Positions 21,530-30,071 of a stretch of DNA of 64,000 nt are shown in pieces. The DNA lies in the NCBI GenBank assembly GCA_905221325.1, contig CAJNCS010000005.1, positions 124,001 to 188,000 on the forward strand, read 5' to 3'. The position numbers and the translations under genes are program-made. The number at the start of each line of letters is the position of its first letter. The stretch's first letter is position 1. Source of the DNA: a bacterium (GTDB lineage: Bacteria; Bacillota; Bacilli; Lactobacillales; Streptococcaceae). The notes under the pieces were generated by a model. That model did not search any database. It was not told the origin of the DNA and saw nothing but the letters and a program-made list of their open reading frames with translations.

Positions 21530-22702
21530 ATGATTAAATTAAAAGCATTTTTACTATCGCTTGTGCTCGTAATTGCGACGCTTGCCCTTTTCAATGTGAC
21601 GTATGTCAAGAAGATTGAGGATTATTATAAAGTCAAGGATAACAGTATTCGTTACAGCACCTCGTATGAAAAGTATAAAAGTAGAGATATTTTAACAAGC
21701 AATATCACTCCCAATACACTGGTTCTAATGGGTTCCTCAGAGTTGGTTGCGACGATAAATGAAGATTATCATCCCAATAAAATTTTTAACTACAACGATT
21801 TTAATATCATGCAGATTGGGACTAGTTATTCTCAAAACATCATTCAGGCTACGACCTTGGGCTCTATTGAAGGATCTATGAGTAAGCGAAAAGTAGCCAT
21901 TGTCGAGTCGGTTCAATGGTTTGAAAAAGATGGAACCCATCAAGATGCCTTTTTGAACAAGGCTTCTCAGGAACATATTTTCCACATGCTAGATAATGAC
22001 AAGATTAGTAAAGAAACAAAAGAAAAAATAATCAATCGCATTATCGAGATTACCAAGGGGAACAAGCAACAAAATGACATCTACAAAAAATACAAAAGTT
22101 ATTTCATAGATGGAAAAGGAACCATTGTTGATAAAAAACTATTAGAGTTTGAGAACGCGATGTATTCCTTTAAGCTTAAACAGACTTTTTATCAAAAACA
22201 TGCCAAATCAGATTATCCTTCACTAGGAGACAAAACACCAGACTATGATTGGGAGAAAATGACGGCTCAGTTTGTGGAAGAGGTCAAAAAGAAAACAGAC
22301 AATAATGACTATGTGGTGGATAATAACTACTACAATACTTACTTAAAAGATCGCTATGCATCGCTGAAAGATTCTAATAAAGATTTGAGCTATCTGGAGT
22401 CACCAGAATATTCAGATATGGAACTCTTCTTGACAGTTGCTAAAGAATTGGGCATTGAAGTTGAGGTTATTATTTTCCCAGTAAACGGGAAATGGAATGA
22501 CTACACTGGTGTCTCAAGAGAGATGCGGGAGAAAACTTATAAAAAAATAGAAGATGTCGCAAAAAGCCATGGTGCAACCGTATTAAACTATGGAAACAGA
22601 GAGTATGATGATTACTTTTTATTTGACGTGATGCACGTTGGAGTGAAAGGATGGATGGAAGTTGAAAAAGAACTTTACAAATTTGCAAACCAAGCTAACT
22701 AA
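21530..22702 (+). CDS. dltD: DltD-like acyl transfer protein, orphan copy
   Basis: 390 residues, single N-terminal membrane anchor (about residues 5-22) and an extracellular SGNH-like domain. The catalytic serine motif GSSE is at residues 64-67 and the Asp-x-x-His pair in FDVMHVGVKGW near the C-terminus, as in DltD. Follows dltB by 47 nt, skipping the place where dltC sits in a complete operon. Its 3' end overlaps the dltX-like gene by 41 nt. Canonical DltD is needed to load D-alanine onto lipoteichoic acid; the acceptor here is not known. Confidence 0.87.
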   Translation: MIKLKAFLLSLVLVIATLALFNVTYVKKIEDYYKVKDNSIRYSTSYEKYKSRDILTSNITPNTLVLMGSSELVATINEDYHPNKIFNYNDFNIMQIGTSYSQNIIQATTLGSIEGSMSKRKVAIVESVQWFEKDGTHQDAFLNKASQEHIFHMLDNDKISKETKEKIINRIIEITKGNKQQNDIYKKYKSYFIDGKGTIVDKKLLEFENAMYSFKLKQTFYQKHAKSDYPSLGDKTPDYDWEKMTAQFVEEVKKKTDNNDYVVDNNYYNTYLKDRYASLKDSNKDLSYLESPEYSDMELFLTVAKELGIEVEVIIFPVNGKWNDYTGVSREMREKTYKKIEDVAKSHGATVLNYGNREYDDYFLFDVMHVGVKGWMEVEKELYKFANQAN

Positions 22703-22820
22703 CACACATCGTTTAATCTTATGGACACTATTTTTCTATACGGTCATCTTGAGCATCGTGATTTACTGTTTTGTGACCGATTTTTCGAATATTCAAGAAT
22801 TTATCTATAGTGAATTTTAA
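22662..22820 (+). CDS. dltX: DltX-like small membrane protein, TTG start
   Basis: A 52-residue protein overlooked because it is short and starts with TTG. It has a basic N-terminus (MKKNFTNLQTK), one membrane helix (about residues 18-38, LILWTLFFYTVILSIVIYCFV) and ends exactly in FIYSEF. DltX proteins are about 45-50 residues, single-pass, and end in a conserved FIYxEF-type motif whose tyrosine is thought to relay D-alanine between DltB and DltD. TTG at 22662 has AAAGGA 10 nt upstream, inside dltD; a TTG at 22683 is an alternative. Normally dltX stands before dltA; here it is at the end of dltB-dltD. Confidence 0.78.
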   Translation: MKKNFTNLQTKLTNTHRLILWTLFFYTVILSIVIYCFVTDFSNIQEFIYSEF

Positions 22821-22831
22821 GATTGTATACA

Positions 22832-22873
22832 AAAAGGCCCTGGAACTAGGCATTGCTAGTTTTCAGGGCTTTT
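22832..22873. terminator. Terminator between dltX and ECF S-component gene
   Basis: AAAAGGCCCTG...ACTAG (22832-22849) pairs with CTAGT...CAGGGCTTTT (22856-22873), loop GCATTG, small internal mismatch. Flanking A and T runs make it bidirectional for the convergent genes. Confidence 0.8.
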
Positions 22874-22876
22874 ACC

Positions 22877-23446
22877 TTATAGTTTATCAGCTATTTTTTG
22901 ACTTAGAAATTGCCCAATAACAGCACCAAGCAAGGCACCTAGGAGGATACTTGAAACAAAGAGAAGGATTTTGTCCAACTCTGGAGCGACCATGATACGG
23001 TCAATGTATTCTTGGGATTTTCCACGAGCGAGTAAAGTTGCCATGTAGGATTCTGGACTAATCCACATGAGGAAGATAGGGCCACTTGTGCTAAAAGCAA
23101 AGACGAGGAAGGAGAGGGTGTTTTTGATTCGATTTCTGTAGTTGCCGAGACGAGCGATGGCATCTGCTGCAAGACCACAGGCGAGTCCCGGGAGAAAGGC
23201 ACCAGCGCCATGCTTGCTAGCTAGGAAGAAAATTGCCATAAAAAGGCTTAGAGTGGTGATAGCGCCAAAACGAGGGACTTTCGTCAAAAGAAGCATATAG
23301 ACACTGCCACCGACAAGTGCAGAAAAGGCAGGCGCGTAGAACATATTACCCGTTTGGTCGACTAGGTGTCCGAGGAAGACTCCAATCCCTACACAGAGAA
23401 AATAGAGGACGACAGCTAAGAGGGTGGTTAAGATATTTTTCTTCAT
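22877..23446 (-). CDS. MptD-family ECF transporter S component
   Basis: 189-residue hydrophobic protein with about six helices, matching the MptD/Trep_Strep family of putative substrate-binding (S) subunits of ECF transporters. The central ACGLAADAIARLGNYRNR stretch and GAGAFLPGLACG are typical. Start taken at 23446 because AAGGAG lies 7 nt upstream; the frame extends to 23488 without a signal. No ECF A/A'/T genes are here, so it would share the general energy module. Substrate unknown. Confidence 0.78.
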   Translation of the reverse strand: MKKNILTTLLAVVLYFLCVGIGVFLGHLVDQTGNMFYAPAFSALVGGSVYMLLLTKVPRFGAITTLSLFMAIFFLASKHGAGAFLPGLACGLAADAIARLGNYRNRIKNTLSFLVFAFSTSGPIFLMWISPESYMATLLARGKSQEYIDRIMVAPELDKILLFVSSILLGALLGAVIGQFLSQKIADKL

Positions 23447-23579
23447 GAGAATCTCCTTATATAAAACTGTCAAAATCAATTGTATCACGCTTTTAGAGGA
23501 TTGTAAATGGGAGCTCTATGTTTTTGAAAACGTTTGAAATATGATATAATAGTCACATAGTTGTTTTAAGGAGGATATC

Positions 23580-24194
23580 ATGGGAAAGTTTCTAGAATTT
23601 GTCTTTAATCGTTTCTTTTTAGGAATGCTTGCGACAGCTTTTTTCTGGCTATTAACACTAGCAGGAGGTATCGTGTTCGGCTTGGCGCCAGCTAGTGCCA
23701 CCCTTATGAGTTTGTATGCGGAGCACGGTTATACTTATCGAGCTTATAGTTTGAAAGAAGCTTGGGAATTGTATAAGAGTAACTTTGTCAAGAGTAACCT
23801 AGCTTTCTATAGTTTTGTACTTGTAGATCTAGTCTTAGTCTATGGTTTGTACCTTTTGGTTCAATTGCCTCATCAGACTATCTTCCATCTCTTGGCAACC
23901 TTTCTCAATATCCTTGTTGTTGCCTTTGTTTTTTTGGCTTATACCGTTTCATTGAAACTCCAAGTTCACTATGAGCTCTCTTATCGAAATACTGTAAAAC
24001 TCGCTCTTATCGGAATTTTTATGAATTTGCCGGCAATTGCCAAGGTTTTATTTGGTACGGTCATGCTTGTAGGAATTGGTTACTATATGCCCGCCTTGCT
24101 TTCCTTCGTAGGAATTGGGATGTGGCATTTCTTTATCAGTGATATGTTGGAACCCGTATATGAAAGTATCCATGAAAAATTGGCGACAAAATAA
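23580..24194 (+). CDS. YesL-family (DUF624) membrane protein
   Basis: 204-residue membrane protein with about five helices; N-terminal FLEFVFNRFFLGMLATAFFWL and GLAPASATL are DUF624 hallmarks. In Bacillus, yesL precedes the yesM-yesN two-component genes, and the same order is kept here. Its 3' end overlaps the kinase start at 24172. Extended -10 promoter at about 23541-23549 (TGATATAAT) and RBS AAGGAGG. Function unknown, perhaps an accessory to the sensor. Confidence 0.87.
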   Translation: MGKFLEFVFNRFFLGMLATAFFWLLTLAGGIVFGLAPASATLMSLYAEHGYTYRAYSLKEAWELYKSNFVKSNLAFYSFVLVDLVLVYGLYLLVQLPHQTIFHLLATFLNILVVAFVFLAYTVSLKLQVHYELSYRNTVKLALIGIFMNLPAIAKVLFGTVMLVGIGYYMPALLSFVGIGMWHFFISDMLEPVYESIHEKLATK

Positions 24195-25842
24195 AATGAA
24201 GCCGTTCTGGCTCCACTCGCTCTTGCGTATCTATACCTTGGTGATGATTGTCATCATTGCAAGCTTTGCGGTTATGCTCTCCTATGCTGACTGGGATTCG
24301 CGTGAGAAAGAAGCACAGCGAGTAGCTCAACGTGTGACGACTCGGACAGTGAGTGAGATTGAATATTACCACAGGGAGTCGACTCAGCTAGCGCAGGAAC
24401 TGGTTGAAAATCGAGCACGGATAGAGGGGATTTATAAGTATTTTAGTTTGAGTACATCGGATTATTTTTACTGGCTGTTGCAACGTAAAGCGTCTCCCTA
24501 TGTCTCAGTATCCTTGTATGAAAACATTGATGATTTGTATGTAAGAAATGACTTTGTGACAGGTGTTGCAATTGTTTTGCAAGACTACAAGGAAGTCTAC
24601 GTTTCTACTAGAGAGAAACGTAGCGGGGAGAAAATTCTTGCTGAGGATTTCAAACCAGCAGCCAATAGTTTTGCCATACCAGTACTTGATCCTAACTCCG
24701 ATCAGTCTCTAGGTGTTATTTACATTTCTTTATCGCAGGATGTACTTTACCAAGCAATTGATAATACTCGCGGTCTGATTCCTGTGGCCGTGACGATCAC
24801 CTCCCCTTTTGATACTGAATTGTTTCATATAGGGGAAGATGTAGTAGCTGAACGCGAAAATTGGATTGTTGGTTTGACATCACATGGCTATCAAGTCCAA
24901 TCAGCAGTTCCAAAGAATTTTGTTCTTACTGGGACTTTAACTAGTTCTGCTGTCATTGTTGGTTTGAGTGGTCTCTTTATTATTATTTTATATGTGACCT
25001 TGAGGCAGACCTTCTCCAATTACCAAAGGCAGGTTGTGGATTTGGTAGAGTCTATTGAGGTGATTGCCCAAGGAGAAGAGGGACTTCGGATCGATACTTC
25101 TGAAAAAGATCAAGAATTGCTCCTCATTGCAGAAACAACCAATGATATGTTGGATCGACTGGAAAAAAATATCCATGATATCTATCAGCTGGAGCTCAGT
25201 CAGAAAGATGCCAATATGCGGGCCTTACAAGCTCAAATCAATCCTCACTTTATGTACAATACCTTAGAGTTTCTGCGCATGTATGCCGTCATGGAAAGCC
25301 AAGATGAACTGGCGGATATTATCTATGAATTTAGCAGTTTACTACGCAATAATATCTCCGATGAGCGGGAAACGACGCTGAAGCAAGAATTAGAATTTTG
25401 TCGCAAATACAGCTATCTCTGTATGGTGCGTTATCCAAAGTCAGTTGCCTATGGTTTTAAGATCGCACCCGAATTAGAAAATATGAAGATTCCCAAGTTT
25501 ACGCTCCAGCCATTGGTCGAAAACTACTTTGCTCATGGTATTGACCACCGCCGGACAGACAATGTGATCAGTATCAAGGTTTTGAAGGGTGAGGGATTTG
25601 TTGAAATCCTGGTAGTCGATAATGGTCGTGGAATGCCTGCTGAGAAATTAGCTGCCTTGCAAGAGAAATTAGCTCAGAGAAGTTTTGAGCACGAAGCAAG
25701 CTACAGCGGGGAGCGACAGTCAATCGGAATAGTCAATGTACACGAACGCTTTGTCCTCTATTTTGGGGATCGCTACCAAATCAGTGTAGAGTCAGCTGAG
25801 CAAGAAGGTGTTCGTTACCGTATTACTATTCAAAATGAATAG
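24172..25842 (+). CDS. LytS/YesM-type sensor histidine kinase
   Basis: 556 residues if started at 24172 (an ATG at 24196 would give 548; neither has a strong ribosome site, and coupling to the overlapping yesL gene is likely). N-terminal helix, an extracellular sensor of about 230 residues, second helix near residues 260-285, HAMP-like linker, then the His_kinase domain with phospho-accepting histidine in QINPHFMYNTLEFLRM and an HATPase domain with DNGRGMP. Pairs with the response regulator 12 nt downstream. Pneumococcal counterpart is the HK07/RR07 system. Ligand unknown. Confidence 0.92.
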   Translation: MKNWRQNKMKPFWLHSLLRIYTLVMIVIIASFAVMLSYADWDSREKEAQRVAQRVTTRTVSEIEYYHRESTQLAQELVENRARIEGIYKYFSLSTSDYFYWLLQRKASPYVSVSLYENIDDLYVRNDFVTGVAIVLQDYKEVYVSTREKRSGEKILAEDFKPAANSFAIPVLDPNSDQSLGVIYISLSQDVLYQAIDNTRGLIPVAVTITSPFDTELFHIGEDVVAERENWIVGLTSHGYQVQSAVPKNFVLTGTLTSSAVIVGLSGLFIIILYVTLRQTFSNYQRQVVDLVESIEVIAQGEEGLRIDTSEKDQELLLIAETTNDMLDRLEKNIHDIYQLELSQKDANMRALQAQINPHFMYNTLEFLRMYAVMESQDELADIIYEFSSLLRNNISDERETTLKQELEFCRKYSYLCMVRYPKSVAYGFKIAPELENMKIPKFTLQPLVENYFAHGIDHRRTDNVISIKVLKGEGFVEILVVDNGRGMPAEKLAALQEKLAQRSFEHEASYSGERQSIGIVNVHERFVLYFGDRYQISVESAEQEGVRYRITIQNE

Positions 25843-25854
25843 AAAGGAAGGGAA

Positions 25855-27141
25855 ATGTATAAAGTTTTATTAGTAGACGACGAGTATATGGTGACAGAGG
25901 GGCTCAAGCGATTAATCCCCTTTGAAAAATGGGATATGCAAGTCGTCGCAACAGCCAATCATGCTGATGATGCTTTGGACTATGTTAAGGAAAATCCAGT
26001 TGATGTGGTCATTTCGGATGTCAACATGCCAGATAAGACAGGGCTTGAGATGATCAAGGAGATGAAGGAGATTCTCCCAGATGCCTATTATATCTTGCTG
26101 TCTGGCTATCAGGAGTTTGACTATGTCAAGAAAGCAATGAACCTCAGTGTCGTGGATTATCTGGTGAAGCCAGTGGATAAGGTGGAGTTGAGTCATTTAT
26201 TAGAAAAAATTGCGAGCCAACTTCAGGAAAAGGTGGAGCAAAGCCAGACTCTCAGCCAAGAATTGGATGAAGAAGGCTTTGTCAACTTCTTAGCAGGTAA
26301 AGACAACTGGTGGATAGGCCTTTCCAAGGAAAAACAAGGTTCTTTCACTATTCCTTACTATGTTTTAGGTCAAGACTGGCAGATTTTTATCTCTGATCGG
26401 CCACTAGATGGAATCGTTGTGACACCATTTGAAGAACCCTACCAGCCGTTCTTTGAAAAATGGAAGATCAACGCTGAAAAAGCTCTCTTTTATGGTTCTG
26501 TCAATCTAGAAAAATCTGAGAGTTTGTTTGCCTATTACGAGCCGATTTATCGGGTGATTATTCAAGGGAATATCAATCAAATCATAGAAGAATTGACCCT
26601 GCTGGAGAAGGTTGTCTTAGAGAATACACCGCGCGTTGCTATCACCAAACAGCTCTTCACTCAGTTTGTCATGGATGTATTCCACTTGTTTGAGCATCTA
26701 AAAGCGGATGATATGACCGAGATTGTCAAAGCCATCCATGCCATTAACTCCTTTGAAGAATTGGTTGCCTACATCAAAGAGACCTTGATTAAGTTCTTTG
26801 GCCAGTACCGCATGAATGAAAATGTGGTGAGCGTTCTGGAGGTGATTGGGCGTGATTATCAGAAAGAGCTCTCGCTTAAGGATATTAGCAAGGATCTCTT
26901 TATTAACCCAGTCTACCTGGGTCAGCTGATTAAGAGGGAAACCAACTCGACTTTTGCGGAATTGCTCAATAAACAGCGGATTAAGGCAGCGCAGCAACTC
27001 TTACTTTCGACCAGTGATAGTATTGAAGATATTTGCTATGCAGTAGGTTACAGTAATGTTGGATATTTCTACAAGGTTTTCCGTAAATTGTGCGGAAAAT
27101 CACCGAAAGCTTATCGCAAACAAGTCGAAACCAGCTTGTAA
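25855..27141 (+). CDS. AraC-type response regulator (YesN-like)
   Basis: 428 residues: receiver domain with D9/D10-type acidic pocket (VDDEYMV) and phospho-accepting D55 in VISDVNMPD, a long middle region, and a C-terminal AraC helix-turn-helix pair (about residues 325-425; ISKDLFINPVYLGQLIKRETN and SIEDICYAVGYSNVGYFYKVFRK). Cognate partner of the upstream kinase. YesN-type regulators commonly control sugar or glycan uptake genes; no such target is next to it. Confidence 0.92.
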   Translation: MYKVLLVDDEYMVTEGLKRLIPFEKWDMQVVATANHADDALDYVKENPVDVVISDVNMPDKTGLEMIKEMKEILPDAYYILLSGYQEFDYVKKAMNLSVVDYLVKPVDKVELSHLLEKIASQLQEKVEQSQTLSQELDEEGFVNFLAGKDNWWIGLSKEKQGSFTIPYYVLGQDWQIFISDRPLDGIVVTPFEEPYQPFFEKWKINAEKALFYGSVNLEKSESLFAYYEPIYRVIIQGNINQIIEELTLLEKVVLENTPRVAITKQLFTQFVMDVFHLFEHLKADDMTEIVKAIHAINSFEELVAYIKETLIKFFGQYRMNENVVSVLEVIGRDYQKELSLKDISKDLFINPVYLGQLIKRETNSTFAELLNKQRIKAAQQLLLSTSDSIEDICYAVGYSNVGYFYKVFRKLCGKSPKAYRKQVETSL

Positions 27142-27201
27142 AGGTTGTATTCCTGTACAAAAAATGCTATAATGTTCAAAATACCTTAAGGAGGAAAAAT
27201 T

Positions 27202-27735
27202 ATGAAAAAGAAACCTATTTATCTTTGGGTTTTATTAGTCCTATCAGCATTGATTTCAGCTATATCTTTGTTTGGAATACTAAGTCCAGTACCTAGTAAA
27301 GAAGCACTAGGTGCCAGTCAAGCACAAGTACAAGGCATTAGCGCTCAGCAGCTGGAGGATACGATTAATTATCTACATAAGACAGCTGAATTATCGCATT
27401 CGACTGTTAACATCGTTTTGATTATTTTATCTGCGATTTTAGTAGTCGCAGGTATTGTGCTCTTGGTTCGTAATCATTTGCAATATGCAAATTATGCTTA
27501 CATTGCTTATGTTTTGCTTGCCATTGTTGGTTCGATTTATACTTATATGGGTATGCAAGATGCTGTACAAGCTATCCGTGATGAAACTTTGCGACTAGGA
27601 ACAGAAGTCCTTGGAAAGGGAACAACGATTTTATTTGTTGTTATCAATGTCCTCTTCCTTGCCATTGTCTTTTACAAGATGTGGCGCCAGCAAAAAGATT
27701 TGGCTGAGGAAGCCGAAGCAGAGGAAGTTGCCTAA
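27202..27735 (+). CDS. Four-helix membrane protein, unknown function
   Basis: 177 residues with an N-terminal helix (about 7-27), an external loop of about 45 residues rich in Q and A, three further helices (about 70-89, 95-114, 138-158) and an acidic tail (EEAEAEEVA). RBS AAGGAGG precedes 27202; promoter TGCTATAAT is at about 27165-27173. No family recognised. It follows the two-component genes but has its own promoter. Confidence 0.8.
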   Translation: MKKKPIYLWVLLVLSALISAISLFGILSPVPSKEALGASQAQVQGISAQQLEDTINYLHKTAELSHSTVNIVLIILSAILVVAGIVLLVRNHLQYANYAYIAYVLLAIVGSIYTYMGMQDAVQAIRDETLRLGTEVLGKGTTILFVVINVLFLAIVFYKMWRQQKDLAEEAEAEEVA

Positions 27736-27811
27736 GTATTGACAAAAGAGAACTATCAAGTTACAATCTTGGTAGTTCTTTTAATATCCAAAAATAAAAA
27801 TCGAGGTCAAT

Positions 27812-28282
27812 ATGAAAAAAATATCCTTAGTTTATATCAGTTTGAGTGGAAATACAGAGAGTTTTGTAACCCGACTCAAGGACTATCTCTTGTCCCAGCA
27901 CGAAGGGATTGAGGTCCAAAAGATCCATATCAAGGATTTGGTCAAGGAAGGGAAAGATTTCTTTGAGATGGACCATCCCTATGTCGCCTTTTTACCAACC
28001 TATTTAGAAGGTGGAAATGGTGTCGACAACGGCGATGTTGAGATTTTAACGACTCCAGTGGGTGATTTTATCGCCTATGGGGACAATGCCAGTAAGTGTT
28101 TTGGGGTAGTGGGATCTGGTAATCGCAATTTTAACAATCAATACTGCTTAACAGCCAAGCAGTATAGTCAGCGCTTTGGCTTCCCGGTCCTAGCAGACTT
28201 TGAAATGCGTGGCATGCTGGGAGATATTAAAAAAGTCGCAGCGATTATCGCGGACTTGTATGGATTGGATTCAGAAAGTTAG
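27812..28282 (+). CDS. nrdI: NrdI-family flavodoxin-like protein
   Basis: 156-residue flavoprotein; NrdI supplies the oxidant that activates the dimanganese cofactor of class Ib ribonucleotide reductase. The FMN phosphate loop is SLSGNTESF near residues 10-18, and the FMN-ring loops around GGNGVDNGD and GSGNRNFNNQY are clear. nrdE and nrdF are not adjacent, as is common in streptococci. Ends in a hairpin terminator. Confidence 0.9.
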   Translation: MKKISLVYISLSGNTESFVTRLKDYLLSQHEGIEVQKIHIKDLVKEGKDFFEMDHPYVAFLPTYLEGGNGVDNGDVEILTTPVGDFIAYGDNASKCFGVVGSGNRNFNNQYCLTAKQYSQRFGFPVLADFEMRGMLGDIKKVAAIIADLYGLDSES

Positions 28283-28294
28283 AATCGTTCAAGT

Positions 28295-28324
28295 AGGCAG
28301 TTGGATTTTCTCAACTGCCTTTTG
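28295..28324 (+). terminator. Terminator after nrdI
   Basis: AGGCAGTTG (28295-28303) pairs with CAACTGCCT (28312-28320), then TTTTG. Confidence 0.8.
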
Positions 28325-28331
28325 AATGCAG

Positions 28332-28358
28332 AAAAAAGCACCCAGACGAGGGTGCTGC
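28332..28358 (-). terminator. Terminator of Nramp-like gene
   Basis: GCACCC and GGGTGC (28338-28343, 28350-28355) form the stem; on the minus strand it is followed by a run of six Ts. Confidence 0.8.
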
Positions 28359-28366
28359 TTTGTGAA

Positions 28367-29629
28367 CTAACCTGCTTTTCCGATGGCAAGTGCATAGATA
28401 AAGAAGATGGCAAATCCAAAGAGGAAAATCAATCCTGCAATGGCGAGGAGTTTCAACCAAGAAGGAAGATTTTTATTTTCACCTGTGACCAACACATAGT
28501 TCAAAAGGGCAAAGAATGGTGTTGTAAGAAAAGATCCAATCATGGCAAAGCGGAGCATGGTTGAAACTTGACCGGCAAAGAACTTGATGATGACGATACC
28601 AATGATAGCTGTGATGGTCATCCAGATGTTCAAAGATTTACGATTATCCTCTTTTTGATTTGCTAAGAGTTGAAGGGAGGCCTGGTTGACACGTGAATAG
28701 CCATCGATGACAGTAATTACTGTCCCAAAGATACAGAGGAAAGCGATGAAGGTAATCAAATATCGAGACCATTCGCCAAGGACAGAGGCATACATGCCCA
28801 CAAATTGCGAGATGTATTTGGCGGAAGCAGCTTCAACCGCTTGCCCTGTAGGATATTGAATGAGTGCTCCTAGTGCCACAAAGAATACAGCTAGGATACC
28901 AGTTCCAATGTAACCAACGTTAAAGTCAAAAAGAGCATCCTCTGTATTAAAGTTGACGGTCTTTTTCTTTTCGGCTGACCAAAGTGAGTTGATAGCTGAA
29001 ATTTCAATAGGGGCAGGCATCCAGCCTAGAAGGGAAACGATAAAGGGTAGGGCTGCCATTTGCCAAGGTGTTTTCTCGATAAAATCAGAGCTGTATTCTG
29101 GGTGCTTAAAGGCAGCAATGATGACGGCAAGAACAGTTGCAATAGTCAAGGCAGACATAATCCATTTTGCCATACCATCCAATAGTTTGTAGCCACCAAA
29201 GAGCAGCATAGCCCAAATGACTGCAACAAGGATAAGCGACCATTGAGTGATACTAAGACCAATCATTGGAAAGGCGCTAGCGATGATAGCTGAACAAAGG
29301 ATGGCGACACCGGCAGTATTGACCAAGGCAGAAAAGACATTGAGAATAAAGAAAATCCAGAGATAGAGTTTTCCTTTTTCTGCATAGCCTTCAACCAAGG
29401 TCTTTCCAGTATCTGCTGTGTATTCAGCACCAAAACGGAAAAATGGGTATTTAAAGACATTGGCTAAGATAACCAAGAGAAGCAGAGACCACCCATAAGA
29501 ACCGCCAGCTTGAGTGGAGGATACGATGTGAGAACCTCCAACGGCGGCAGAAGCCATTAGGATTCCTGGCCCCATTGCCTTTAGTTTGCTTGCCCAGGTT
29601 GACTGGTTTGATAACGTAATTTGTGACAT
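28367..29629 (-). CDS. Nramp-superfamily transporter lacking canonical metal motifs
   Basis: 420 residues, about eleven helices, LeuT-like fold by family. The first helix reads GPGILMASAAVGGSHIVSST where metal-transporting Nramp proteins carry DPGN, and the sixth reads GWMPAPIEISA where they carry MPH. The manganese ligands Asp, Asn, Met and His are therefore not all present, and the substrate may be something other than Mn2+ or Fe2+; the related B. subtilis YcsG group is associated with 5-oxoproline metabolism. CodY-like boxes upstream point to amino-acid or nitrogen control. Confidence 0.82.
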   Translation of the reverse strand: MSQITLSNQSTWASKLKAMGPGILMASAAVGGSHIVSSTQAGGSYGWSLLLLVILANVFKYPFFRFGAEYTADTGKTLVEGYAEKGKLYLWIFFILNVFSALVNTAGVAILCSAIIASAFPMIGLSITQWSLILVAVIWAMLLFGGYKLLDGMAKWIMSALTIATVLAVIIAAFKHPEYSSDFIEKTPWQMAALPFIVSLLGWMPAPIEISAINSLWSAEKKKTVNFNTEDALFDFNVGYIGTGILAVFFVALGALIQYPTGQAVEAASAKYISQFVGMYASVLGEWSRYLITFIAFLCIFGTVITVIDGYSRVNQASLQLLANQKEDNRKSLNIWMTITAIIGIVIIKFFAGQVSTMLRFAMIGSFLTTPFFALLNYVLVTGENKNLPSWLKLLAIAGLIFLFGFAIFFIYALAIGKAG

Positions 29630-29648
29630 AAAAACTCTCCTATTTTTG

Positions 29649-29746
29649 AATTTTCAGAATAATCTGAATAGATAAATTCTATTCTACAAGAAACTTATGA
29701 AAAATGCAAGAGAATTTTTGAAAAATTTAGAAAATTTCAGAAAAAT
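29649..29746 (-). promoter_or_regulatory. Cluster of CodY-like boxes
   Basis: AATTTTCAGAATAAT (29649-29663), AATTTTTGAAAAATT (29713-29727) and AAATTTCAGAAAAAT (29732-29746) match the CodY consensus AATTTTCWGAAAATT with two or three differences each. All lie in the 200 bp upstream of the Nramp-like gene. AT-rich DNA gives such matches easily, but three in 100 bp is suggestive. Confidence 0.45.
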
Positions 29747-29792
29747 CATATGAAAGATATGATTATCACAAGGAAATGGTATTGATGGGAGT

Positions 29793-29819
29793 AAAAAAAC
29801 CGAGAAAAAAACTTCTCGG
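29793..29819 (-). terminator. Terminator after small membrane protein gene
   Basis: CCGAG (29800-29804) and CTCGG (29815-29819) form the stem; minus-strand T-run of seven follows. Confidence 0.7.
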
Positions 29820-29825
29820 ATTCCC

Positions 29826-30071
29826 TTATTTCAATTGCTCAGTGATTTCCTTAGAAAGCAGGAGTCCCAAACGGTAACCTTTATTGATGTAGTCAATCAC
29901 ATCATTGATATTTTCCGTTGTTTGGATCCTTTCGCGTATGTCTGTTTTGAAAACTTCGTCCTTCAGAAGCTGTTCCTGAAGGAGTTGTTGAAGTTTTTCT
30001 TTTTCGTATTTATTGATAAGAAATAGAATGACAAGGCTAATGACAACTAAGATATAAGCGTACTGGCTCAT
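29826..30071 (-). CDS. Small single-pass membrane protein, unknown
   Basis: 81 residues: N-terminal helix (about 4-20, YAYILVVISLVILFLIN) then a charged, probably coiled helical tail (KEKLQQLLQEQLLKDEVFK) of about 60 residues. GGGAGA lies 7 nt upstream of the ATG at 30071 on the coding strand, and its own terminator follows. No family recognised; topology suggests a cytoplasmic domain held at the membrane. Confidence 0.7.
   Translation of the reverse strand: MSQYAYILVVISLVILFLINKYEKEKLQQLLQEQLLKDEVFKTDIRERIQTTENINDVIDYINKGYRLGLLLSKEITEQLK

Noticed and set aside
28301..28564. Plus-strand frame over the nrdI terminator and Nramp-like gene
   Set aside because: Runs through two terminators and opposite to a clear gene.
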